Shown here in pieces: positions 22,536 to 32,460 of a stretch of 64,000 bases of DNA. The position numbers and the translations under genes were made by a program. How positions within the stretch are numbered: position 1 is the stretch's first letter; the number at the start of each line of letters is the position of its first letter. This stretch comes from Litoditis marina (Eukaryota; Nematoda; Chromadorea; Rhabditida; Rhabditidae). A model generated the notes under the pieces. That model saw nothing but the letters and a program-made list of their open reading frames with translations. It was not told where the DNA came from and searched no databases. The stretch is taken from positions 16,126,257 through 16,190,256 of the forward strand of contig OZ038433.1 in NCBI GenBank assembly GCA_964036275.1. The letters run 5' to 3'.

Positions 22536-23130
22536 TTGAATTTGAATTGATTTATACACATATTTGTGCAACGGAACAAATACATCACAAGTACCAGAGA
22601 CATATAAAAGAGAGAGGTAAAAGAAATAAAAGGAACGACATGCAGAGATTGACTCAACAGTCATAAGAGAGACTTTGGCCGTGAGATCAAATTACATGGT
22701 CTGGACACAACGAGGGAAATAGGCATGAAAAACACGTGAATAGATCGATTTATAGATTCACAAACCGATAAGGAATAGCAGTGTGAATTTTGACTTTCAA
22801 AGGAAGAAATGAGCCATCGAGGCAAGGCTCTCCCAAACGGTGTAAAATGGTGTAGTCAGGGGTAGTAAGAGAGGCTAGAGAATGAACTTGGTTCACCTTG
22901 AAAACTGCAGTCGAGTCCTCTGGTAGTCCATAAATGGCGAAGCACTTCTTGTCGGAACGTTATGGCAGCTCTTCACGGATAATAGTGGGAATATTGGTAA
23001 TCAATGAATCAAACTTTTGAGATGAAGTTTTGATTTCATTTAGAATAGTGTTGAAATGGTGGGAATAGTTTCGTGATGAAAGCGTTTTAGAACGCAGACG
23101 AGAGGAAGTTGACATATTAAGAGGTCAATC
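22536..23130 (-). pseudogene. LINE remnant: ORF1-like fragment and 3' tail
   Basis: The minus strand reads MSTSSRLRSKTLSSRNYSHH onward, a stop, then KKCFAIYGLPEDST, then LHRLGEPCLDGSFLPLKVK and another stop. The pattern 'IYGLPE...RLGEP...PLKVK' resembles ORF1 proteins of CR1-like non-LTR elements. It runs straight into a T-rich 3' tail of AATTCAAATTCAATT type at 22536-22560. No reverse transcriptase part lies between, so the copy is internally deleted as well as mutated. Confidence 0.45.
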
Positions 23131-23528
23131 AGTGGTCACCGAACAGGGCGAGACTAGACGTGGGAAAGAAGTGAAAAGCTTATAATAATAATAAATTTCT
23201 ATTTCATCCGTTTGGTCACTTTATTGTGAATCAATTTTACAAGTACATAATATCAATATCAACCGTAGAAGGACTGTCCGTAGAGGGGTGGAGATAGGCA
23301 TGAGTGAGCTTTGTTACCAGCTCATGCGGTCCGCCATATAGATACCGCGCAAACTCCAAGCTGTAAGTTTACATGCGTTCGGAGTTATGCGTTTTTTCTG
23401 GAAGGCTGTATAACTGGTAGTTTTACCCAGCGGTACATTTTCACACACAAAGCATATCAATCCTCTTTTAACTATATACTATACGGGCCAATAGTTTCTG
23501 GTCAATTCTTGTAGTAGGAAAAGTTTAG

Positions 23529-23720
23529 TATAGTCGTTGCCAACGGAAAGGCGAGAGGGTACTGTATATCTCACTTTCCGCTGTGTACGCACACATGTCT
23601 TCAATTTTTCCCGTTAAGTGTTCTAATAGCGCAGTGGTTAGCGCCCAGCTACTGTAAACTTTTGCTTGCAGATTCGATTCCGGCGAGAGACAGAAATTTA
23701 TAAATTTGGCACTCACTATA
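23529..23720 (+). mobile_element. tRNA-like MITE/SINE, copy 6
   Basis: TATAGTCGTTGCCAACGGAA start, AATAGCGCAGTGGTTAGCGC A box, GATTCGATTCCGG B box, TTTGGCACTCACTATA end; a complete copy. Confidence 0.8.
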
Positions 23721-24452
23721 ATTGACCATTTTTGGTAGGATTTCAAGAGGAAACGTTCGATCACCGAATAAGGGTTTGCTCATATGATTTCTCATAAAAT
23801 TACATAATTACCCTTGTGTTGCCGCTGTGTTCTAATTTGATTCAGTTGCGTTTCGGTCGAAATTAGGGCATGTATGAAGTTTAAATTCAGCTAAGGTGAA
23901 TTCGATTTCTATCCCGAACTTTCAATATAACCGGAACGCAAAGAAAATGATTGGCTTTCCAATCGCGAAAACTAGTCATCGCGCACAGTTTTTCACTATT
24001 CGTGCCTGTTAAAGGTACTTGAAGCACAGCAAGAACAAAAATATTCCGAGTTCTCTAGCGGCGACTGAAAATCATTTTTAGGAAATGCACTTGTAACTGA
24101 CCTTTACTATATGCATTATTCATAACATAACCCTAGTGAAGTGTCGATCGTTGTACAATGGTCATATCCTTGCTTGTTCAATGTTTTACTCCTCTATTCA
24201 TCATGATTTCGGTGCTTGTTCTCATCTCGCTCAAATTTAGTTGCTTATATTTTCCTGTTTTCTATATGTATCTCACATGCTTGCATCTAAATGAATGAAA
24301 ATAAACGAGAAGTGAGCATTGTCTCAGAGGTTTCCAATCAATTTTCATCACACAAGTTATGAGATAATATTTATTTTAAATATTTACAAACTGAATTGTA
24401 CAAGAAACATGGAATGTGCATCAAACAACGCCGGTGATATGCCAGACTATTT
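23721..24452. other. Intergenic, no gene seen
   Basis: AT-rich sequence between the tRNA-like MITE copy and the 3' end of gene B. I see no splice-bounded coding pattern and no strong repeat here. Confidence 0.5.
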
Positions 24453-25633
24453 TCACTTCTGGTTGTTGCGACCTCCGAAGTTGCCACCGCCCATGCCACC
24501 CTGACGACCGCCCATTCCATTGTAACGCCCTCCCATCTCTTCACTGCTGTCCCTTCCACCCATTCCCCGGGGTCCGCCGCGACCTTCATCTCGGGGACCG
24601 TGGCGGGGTCGGAGAAGTCCTTCCATGAAGTGAAGAGTGTCGGCGGCCTAGAACCATGCAATTTGAAAACCATTTTGTTTCAAATAGTAAGATATTTGTA
24701 TTTCGCAATGAACAGTTGATTTGGTATTCTTGGTAATCAAGTGCATGATTATTTTCATGTTCCTTTTATTCGAATGTTCAAAAAAAATAGTTTTCTGAGT
24801 TACCAGTTTGGCTACCTTGCCAAATTGGCATTATTATAAGAAGTTTTTCAATTATAACGTACCTCTCTGGACTCGTTCCTGAAGTTTTTCAGTGCCTCGT
24901 GCAGCTGTTGTTGAGTCTGGTCTTCGTTGTCCAGAATAGATTCCAATTGAGTCTGAGCGGCGGGCAGAGAAGATATCAAAGTGGTCATGTTCTGTCTCAT
25001 TTCATCCCTCTGGCGAGTTCGGTTTGCATTGAACTCCTCCACTTGGGCCTGGAAATGGTAATGGTAAACATCCAAACGAAGATGTGAGTGAGTATCAGGC
25101 TTGATAAGGAAGTTTGAGGTTTCCAATTTCCTAGTTTGGAAGAACTAAATTGAGAGTTTGTGTTTTCCGAGTCGAGTCAAGTTTCAAGACCAATACTTTT
25201 TGAGAGCGCAAGGCAAATAGCCATTTTTAGTATGTAATTTGCTCTCACCATATATGAATCTTGAGGAATCACTTTAAAAAACCAAAATGGTCGAAAGTAA
25301 GAATACGGGCAAAAGTGACACAGTTGCCCTTCGGATCACACAAAAACCCACTGTGGCTCCGTATTTGGTGGCCCATGTGTTGACATCTTGTTTCTGCTGT
25401 GCAATGGTCTCATTTCTGTTTCTCATGATATCAGAGTATTCCTGTCTGGCCTCAGATGTCATATTTCGGAGGAAAGGAGGGGGAGGGAGACCTCTTCCGG
25501 GACCTCCACGACCGCCCGGACCACCGGGACCACCGGGACCGCCGGGACCACCGGGACCACCGGGACCACCGTGGTTACCTCTACCACACAAAACTGCTCC
25601 GAATAGGGCGAGGGTCAGAATTATGTATTTCAT
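24453..25633 (-). CDS. SXP/RAL-2 (DUF148)-like secreted RGG-tail protein, gene B
   Basis: Exons are 25633-25352, 25048-24863 and 24647-24453, all in phase 0, giving 220 aa. The signal peptide MKYIILTLALFGAVLCG is followed by the longest collagen-like linker of the family (seven consecutive Gly-Gly-Pro triplets), then GLPPPPFLRN. The domain carries sequons NMT, NET, NRT, NMT and NES, and the tail is RGG/GGM-rich, ending GGRNNQK. The start was chosen at MKYII rather than the in-frame upstream MYFSD because all paralogues begin there. It is transcribed divergently from gene C, and the two upstream regions are homologous in inverted orientation. The exon 2 length (186 nt) is identical in A-E. Confidence 0.9.
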
Positions 25634-25890
25634 ATCTGAAAAATACATTCCGATTATTCATGCTGTGAGCATCATCATTATAAAGAAGCACAAATTTACA
25701 GACATCGGAAGGTGGCCACTTTATCTTGCACCACTTGCAGATGTGCATTTTCGTTGCTACCAATTTTATCTCGATCTTTATACTGAAGAGAGTGAAAGAA
25801 GATTCGTGCTCTATTGAAAAAGTGATAGAAAATTGGGATGTTATTCAAAGTGTGCTGATGTGTTTGGTTGAGATCTTCCCTCGGCTGCTG

Positions 25891-25948
25891 TTTATATACT
25901 ACCAGAATGGTGCTGATGTTCGGGATCATATAGGCCCCGCCCCCTTTT
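25891..25948 (-). promoter_or_regulatory. Conserved GC box plus TATA module, gene B
   Basis: On the minus strand it reads AAAAGGGGGCGGGGCC, then GAACATCAGCACCATTCTGG, then TATATAAA (25898-25891). It lies about 260 bp from the ATG, closer than in the other copies. Confidence 0.65.
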
Positions 25949-26600
25949 CGACGGAGCATCAACAATGACTCATATCTAGTGGTGGACCCAGGATTATGGT
26001 AATTAGAACGACATGAAAGTAAAGTTTAAAAAAGTAGGAGACCAATTACAGTTTAATAATAGTATAGTTCTCGTCATCCCCAAAGAGGCTTTGGCAACTG
26101 GCCAATTGAAGTTTGGAAGAACATGATGGAACCTTAACGATGACCCATTCAACGGACAAACCCTAAATATAACTCGCGCCTTTGGTTATTTTCTGGTACC
26201 CAGAATCTGAGTTACCTAATTAGTAACCTAATGAGGACCTACAATGGTAACCCGTTTTACCAAGAAAACCTATTGTTTTCTGAGTTACATTCGGGTTACC
26301 CAGTAAGGTAACCGGAGAAACTTGTTACATTTAAAGGTTGGTTCCTTGAAATAAACAGGTTATATTTAGAAAAAAAACGATTTTCAGTATCAGACACGGG
26401 GGATTATGGTAATCGTAACGACACGCGAATGGATTTCCCAAATAGTGGGAGACCAGTCTCCGTCCAATTCTGATATGAATATTCATATTCCATATAATTC
26501 CCTCCATTTTTGTTATATGATTTTTTTCGCAGGCGCGGTAGTAATCCCTCGTGAACCTCATGAGATCTATGTGCAACATCGCATCACGTTTGGAAGATAG
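25949..26600. repeat. Inverted copy of the region upstream of gene C
   Basis: Stretches such as CCACTAGATATGAGTC (read on the minus strand) and the block around GGGGGATTATGGTAATCGTA recur, inverted, at 36050-36290 and 36640-36720. Shorter copies lie at 42290-42430 and 47200-47340. It marks the head-to-head duplication that produced genes B and C. Confidence 0.6.
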
Positions 26601-26863
26601 TCTGTTTGCTCAACACTGAAAATTGATTTTCATAAACTTCTACATTCAGGAGTTGGGATTGTGATGTCATTTAGAATACGTGCATTTAGTACACTTTCCT
26701 AGCTAAACCTAAAATGGCAATTTGGGTGTGAAATCTGTGAAATCTACCAAGAAGGCAACAAGGTTTCCCAATTCGATGTAGTTCTATGATCTTTTAACCA
26801 GTACATCAAAATAATGTTGAATAATGTTAACGTCGTTTATGTCTATCAATGCTACATTTCGCA

Positions 26864-27518
26864 TTACAAAACTGTTTGTAACCCGGATTTCCGCCTAAAC
26901 TGGTATTTTTGGATGCGGATGTGTTTTTTACGACGTGTTATGGTGTTTGTATAGTCAGATAACGTATTTGACACGCCCTGCCATATCATTTTGTCAGCTG
27001 ATTGAACTTTGAAAAGGGTCATTGATACATCAGAACCAAGTACACAGAGTGAACAGCCCACGTCAGGTCGTAAAATGATAGTGATCACCGTTCCCACGTA
27101 GACTTCACGTGACGTTGCAACAGGACGAAGTGCAACTCTTCTTACTAGACTTCTCGCTAGTCGAGTTCGACACAAAACTCTGCCTTTCCTGAAAGGTTTA
27201 GTGTTTTCTTTCCTATAAGCGAAAACCTATACAATTTCGAAAATCGCGTGCAAAACTTAGTGAGAAACAAAATGTTCGCTCTTAGTTGGAGAGAAGGCGA
27301 CCTCTGCAATGCACTTGCGAGCATAATTTGCTCCCATTTAGTTTTGCGTGATCGAATAAATTGATTACTTGTTATTCACGATCAATTTATTTGGTTTACA
27401 TGGGTGATTTTGACGCACGCAGTTCCGGTACAATGTCACGTGAAGTCTACGTGGTAACGGTGATCACTATCATTTTACGACCTGACGTGGGCTGTTCACT
27501 CTGTGTACTTGGTTCTGA
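26864..27518. mobile_element. Palindromic DNA element (left arm plus interrupted right arm)
   Basis: The left arm, 26864-27113, is the inverted counterpart of 27433-27518 joined to 35463-35624. The join is interrupted by the Helitron-like concatemer. Each arm contains GTCACGTGAAGTCTACGT, ATCACTATCATTTTACGACC, and an end like ATCCGGGTTxxAAACAGTTTTG. Single-arm relatives occur at about 41297-41552 and 46202-46457. No open frame is conserved. Confidence 0.7.
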
Positions 27519-27764
27519 TCCACTAGTATAAAAGGCTAGTTTGGTGTGTGTGTGTGTGTGTGTGGGTTTGTAACAATTTCAGTCGAAAAACCAATGGGGA
27601 AGAGTGAGGCAAATGGCGTGGAAAAAACGTGAGCTAGCTGGATTTCATTTCTATTTTCAAGTGACTACGAATCGGCTGCAGCTGCAAATTGAATTAGGGA
27701 ATAGATTTGCTTTATTTAAGTTGAACAAAGGTGCGTTAAAGTCACGTGAAATACATGCAGCCTT

Positions 27765-27767
<3 letters not shown>

Positions 27768-27827
<60 letters not shown>

Positions 27828-27829
27828 GT

Positions 27830-27863
<34 letters not shown>

Positions 27864-27886
27864 GAAGAGAGAGAGAAAGAGAGAGC
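27768..27886. repeat. GA microsatellite
   Basis: Interrupted (GA)n within unit 1. It makes spurious Arg-Glu frames on the plus strand and Ser-Leu frames on the minus strand. Confidence 0.95.
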
Positions 27887-27892
27887 TTTATG

Positions 27893-29545
27893 TGTCACGC
27901 TCTACGTTAGGCAGAAGTCTCGCGCTCCATGTTAGAAAGAAGTGCTCTATGCAAAGGAGAAGTTCCGCGCTCTATGTTAGGGAGAAGTTTAGCGCTTTAT
28001 GTTCAATAGAAGTTCGCGCTCTATGTTGGGGAGAAGTTTTGCACTCTATGCTAAAAAGAAGTTCCGCGCTCTATGCTAAGGAGAAGTTCCGCGCTCTATG
28101 TTAGGGAGAAGTTTCGCACTCTATGCTAAGGAGAAGTTCCGCGCTCTATGTTAGGGAGAAGTTTCGCACTCTATGCTAAGGAGAAGTTTGGCGCTTTATG
28201 TTAGGGAACAGTTTCGCGCTCTATGTTGAGGAGAAGTTTCGTACTCTATGTAAGGGAGAAGTTTCGAGCTTTATGCAAAGGAGAAGTTCCGCGCTCTATG
28301 TTAGGGAGAAGTTTAGCGCTTTATGTTAAATAGAAGTTCGCGCTCTATGTTAGGGAGAAGTTTCGCACTCTATGCTAAGGAGAAGTTTAGCGCTTTATGT
28401 TAGGGAACAGTTTCGCGCTCTATGCTAAGGAGAAGTTTAGCGCTTTATGTTAGGGAACAGTTTCGCGCTCTATGTTGAGGAGAAGTTTCGTACTCTACGT
28501 AAGGGAGAAGTTTCGCGCTCTATGCAAAGGAGAAGTTCCGCGCTCTATGTTAGGGAGAAGTTTAGCGCTTTATGTTAAATAGAAGTTCGCGCTCTATGTT
28601 AGGGAGAAGTTTCGCACTCTATGCTAAGGAGAAGTTTAGCGCTTTATGTTAGGGAACAGTTTCGCGCTCTATGTTGAGGAGAAGTTTCGTACTCTATGTA
28701 AGGGAGAAGTTTGGCGCTCTATGCAAAGGAGAAGTTCCGCGCTCTATGTTAGGGAGAAGTTTCGCGCTCTATGCAAAGGAGAAGTTCCGCGCTCTATGTT
28801 AGGGAGAAGTTTAGCGCTTTATGTTAAATAGAAGTTCGCGCTCTATGTTAGGGAGAAGTTTCGCACTCTATGCTAAGAAGAAGTTTAGCGCTTTATGTTA
28901 GGGAACAGTTTCGCGCTCTATGTTGAGGAGAAGTTTCGTACTCTATGTAAGGGAGAAGTTTCGCGCTCTATGCAAAGGAGAAGTTTCGCACTCTATGCTA
29001 AGGAGAAGTTTAGCGCTTTATGTTAGGGAACAGTTTCGCGCTCTATGTTGAGGAGAAGTTTAGCGCTTTATGTTAAGAAGGAGTTCGCACTCTATGCTAA
29101 GGAGAAGTTCCGCGCTCTATGTTAGGGAGAAGTTCAGCGCTCAATGTTAGGGAGAAGTTTCGCACTCTATGCTAAGGAGAAGTTTAGCGCTTTATGTTAG
29201 GGAACAGTTTCGCACTCTATGTTGAGGAGAAGTTTAGCGCTTTATGTTAAGAAGGAGTTCGCACTCTGTGCTAAGGAGAAGTTCCGCGCTCTATGTTAGG
29301 GAGAAGTTTAGCGCTTTATGTTAGGGAGACGTTTTGCGCTCTATGTTGAGAAGAAGTTTCGTGCTCTATGTAAGGGAGAAGTTTCCCGCTCTATGCTAAG
29401 GAGAAGTTTTGCGCTCTATGTTAAGAGGAAGTTCGCGCTCTGTGGTAAGGAAGAATTTCCGCGCTCTATGTTAGGGAGAAGTTTCGCGCTCTATGTTAAG
29501 AAGAACTTTCGCGCTCTTTGTTAATAAAAACCTCCACGCTCTGTG
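27893..29545. repeat. 25-bp tandem satellite, array 1
   Basis: The monomer is about 25 bp (GAAGTTTCGCGCTCTATG plus TTAGGGA or a variant), roughly 65 copies. Variants (TTAGCGCTTT, TTCGTACTCT, GGGAACAG) recur in the same order every 150-250 bp, so a higher-order repeat is superimposed. No spacers are present, so it is not CRISPR-like. Short open frames through it reflect the repeat. Confidence 0.95.
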
Positions 29546-29590
29546 TTCAGAAAAAAGACGGCCAGGAAGCTCCCGCCAGCCTAGGCTTAA

Positions 29591-29634
29591 ACAAGGGAGG
29601 AGGAGGCGGCTTTAGCCGCCGGCGCCCTCCCTTG
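29591..29634 (+). repeat. 3' terminal hairpin of unit 1
   Basis: It holds the core GGCGGCTTTAGCCGCC flanked by complementary outer arms CAAGGGAGG and CCTCCCTTG. This is the best paired of the four terminal hairpins. Confidence 0.85.
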
Positions 29635-30039
29635 TCCTCTATTATAAAGCGCTTATTTGGTGTGTGTGTGTGTGTGTGTGTCAGTCTGTCTGATTTTGGG
29701 GTGAGGCAAGCACTTTTGGTCGAAAATGGAGCGAAAGTTGTACTTTGTAGTTGGTTGGGGGAAGAGCGCGTGAGCGGTACGTGTTTTCTCGGCTTTCATT
29801 TCCATTCTCGATTGATGCATCGGCGGTAGTGCTCTGGATTTTCGGCTATAGGTATGTTGAATAGTTGTATTTATTGCTATATGGAGGCTGAAATATAGAA
29901 AAAAGGTGATAGTTCATTCTCTATTCGTTTTCTCATCAATGCTTATAATTTTTTCCGACGATTTGTTTGGAATATTTTTCTCTTTATCTTTTCTGGCTGT
30001 GTATTTTATTTAAAAAATATAGACAGAAGAGAGTGAGAG

Positions 30040-30041
30040 AG

Positions 30042-30100
<59 letters not shown>

Positions 30101-30120
30101 AAGAGAAAGAGAAAAGAAGG
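30040..30120. repeat. GA microsatellite
   Basis: (GA)n tract within unit 2, at the same relative place as in unit 1. Confidence 0.95.
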
Positions 30121-30479
30121 TTCTACTGTCTGTGTAAGCCCTACTGTTCCCCTTTTTACAGTCTATGTGAGTCCCAATGTTCTCATTTTCATTGTCTATG
30201 TAAACCCCACTGTTCCCATTTTCACTGGCGTAAGACAGAGGAGAGAGGAAGTAGAGAGAAAGAGAGGAAGAACTAGAGAGGAAAGGAGGTTCCATTGTCT
30301 ATGCAAGCCCTACAGTTTCCATTTCCATTGTCTATGTGAGCCCCACACCCACTGCACCTTTTGTAGCTGTACATAGTACATGTGAACCAAAGGTGATAAC
30401 CAGAAACATTTCATTTTTGCTGTGTATGTGAATCCCCACTGTTCCCATTTTTACAATAGCAAGTGCATCTCAACCTGAG

Positions 30480-30620
30480 TAGACGAGTTTCACGCCGTAA
30501 CGGTTAACAGGAATGGCTTAAAAGGGTAAGCTAATGGGTATAAAAGCGCGGCGGGAAGAGATGAGAGCCATTCGAACGCTCTGTTCGCCGCGAGGATGCC
30601 CGCCCTGGACTGGAGCTGCT
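30480..30620 (+). promoter_or_regulatory. Promoter-like block with TATA box before satellite array 2
   Basis: It contains CACGCCGTAACGGTTAACAG, TATAAAAGCGCGGCGGGAAG (TATA at 30539-30546) and CATTCGAACGCTCTGTTCGC. A near-identical block precedes the array of unit 4 (34497-34640). Strong TATA consensus and conservation suggest a core promoter driving transcription into the repeats; this is inference. Confidence 0.4.
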
Positions 30621-30635
30621 GCCGCTCCCGCCGCT

Positions 30636-32330
30636 CGATCTCCCGATCTATGTCGAAGAGAACTCCCGCGCCCTATGTTGGGGAGAGCTTTCGCGCCTTA
30701 TGTTGGAGAGAGACCTGTCTGGGGTTAAAGAGAACTCCCGCGCCCTATGTTAGGGATAGCTTTCGCGCTCTATGTTAGGGAGAGGTCTCGCGCTCTATGT
30801 TAGGGAGAGGTCTCGCCGTCTATGTTGAAGAAAACTCTCGCGCCCTATGTTAGGGAAAGCTCCCGCGCTCTATGTCAGAGAGAGGTCTCGCGCTCTATGT
30901 TAGGGAGAGGTCTCGCCGTCTATGTTAAAAAGAATTTCCGCGCTTTACGTCAAGGACAATTTTCGCGCTCTATGTTAGGGAGAGGTCTCGCGCTCTATGT
31001 TAGCGAGAACTCTCGCGCTCTATGTTAGGGAAATCTCCCGCGCTCTATGTTAGGGAGAGGTCTCGCGCTCTATATTAGCGAGAACTCTCGCGCCCTATGT
31101 TAGGGAAAGCTCCCGCGCTCTATGTCAGAGAGAGGTCTCGCGCTCTATGTTAGGGAGAGGTCTCGCCGTCTATGTTAAAACGAACTTCCGCGCTTTACGT
31201 TAAGGAAAACTTTCGCGCTCTATGTTAGCGAGAGCTCTCGCGCCTTATGTCAGGAAAAACTCCCGCGCTCTATGTTACGGAAAGACCTGTCTGTGGTTAA
31301 AGAGAACTCTTGCGCCCTATGTTAGGGAAAGCTCCCGCGCTCTATGTTAAGGAGAGGTCTCGCGCTCTATGTTAGGGAAAGGTCCCCTCTATGGTGGGGT
31401 AAGGTCTCGCTCTCTAGATCTCGCCGTCTATGTTAAAGAGAACTTCCGCGCGTTAGGGAGAGGTCTTGCACTCTATGTTAGGAAAAGGTCTCTTCTGTGG
31501 TGGGGGAAGGTCTCGCTCTCTAGATCTCGCCGTCTATGTTAAAGAGAACTTCCGCGCTCTACGTTAGGGAAAACTTCCGTGCTCTATGTTAAAGAGAACT
31601 CCCGCGCTCTACGTTAGGGAAAAACCTGTCTAGGGTTAAAGAGAACTCTCGCGCCCTATGTTAGGGAAATCTCCCGCGCTCTATGTTAGGGAGAGGTCTC
31701 GCGCTCTATGTTAGCGAGAACTCTCGCGCCCTATGTTAGGGAAAGCTCCCGCGCTCTATGTCAGGGAGAGGTCTCGCGCTCTATGTTAGGGAGAGGTCTC
31801 GCCGTCTATGTTAAAAAGAACTTCCGCGCTTTACGTTAAGGAAAACTTTCGCGCTCTATGTTAGCGAGAGCTCTCGCGCCTTATTTCAGGGAAAACTCCC
31901 GCGCTCTATGTTACGGAAAGACCTGTCTGTGGTTAAAGAGAACTCTCGCGCCCTATGTTAGGGAAAGCTCCCGCGCTCTATGTTAAGGAGAGGTCTCGCG
32001 CTCTATGTTAGGGAAAGGTCCCCTCTATGGTGGGGTAAGGTCTCGCTCTCTAGATCTCGCCGTCTATGTTACAGAGAACTTCCGCGCGTTAGGGAGAGGT
32101 CTTGCACTCTATGTTAGGAAAAGGTCTCCTCTTTGGTGGGGAAAGGTCTCGCTCTCTAGATCTCGCCGTCTATGTTAAAGAGAACTTCCGCGCTCTACGT
32201 TAGGGAAAACTTCCGCGCTCTATGTTAAGGAGAAAGATCGCGCTCTATGTTAGGATGAGATGTTGCGCCTTATATTAGAGTGAGATGTCCCGCTCTATGT
32301 AGTAGAAATCATTGCGCCTCATGTTGATAA
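30636..32330. repeat. 25-bp tandem satellite, array 2
   Basis: The monomer resembles TCTCGCGCTCTATGTTAGGG plus AGAGG, related to array 1 but with a different consensus. Longer segments of several hundred bases are duplicated (for example around 31270-31560 and 31920-32230), showing higher-order structure. Confidence 0.93.
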
Positions 32331-32460
32331 AAACGTGATTGAAATGGTTGAGACAAAGTTTTTCAAATGGAGCTTAAACAAATACTCCTATAAGAGCTCG
32401 CCAGCCCGGAATAAAGACAAGGGAGGCGGAGGCGGCTTTAGCCGCCGGCGACCTACCTTG

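Larger units (their letters stand above)
27519..29634 (+). mobile_element. Helitron-like unit 1
   Basis: It begins TCCACTAGTATAAAAGG and has a GT run (27543-27564). TGAGGCAAATGGCGTGG (shared with unit 4) follows, then a GA microsatellite and about 1.65 kb of 25-bp repeats. It ends in the hairpin and CCCTTG. Confidence 0.75.
29635..32460 (+). mobile_element. Helitron-like unit 2
   Basis: It begins TCCTCTATTATAAAGCGC, then a GT run, then CACTTTTGGTCGAAAA. A GA tract, a few degenerate 33-bp repeats, a promoter-like block and a second 25-bp array follow. It ends ACCTACCTTG after the hairpin at 32419-32460. It is the longest unit. Confidence 0.75.

Noticed and set aside
25287..25817. Proline-rich frame antisense to gene B exon 1 (and similar frames antisense to A, C, D and E)
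   Set aside because: Mirror of the Gly-rich coding exon; no start context or splice signals of its own.
27893..29545. CRISPR-like array of short repeats
   Set aside because: Repeats abut each other with no unique spacers, and the window is eukaryotic; it is a minisatellite.
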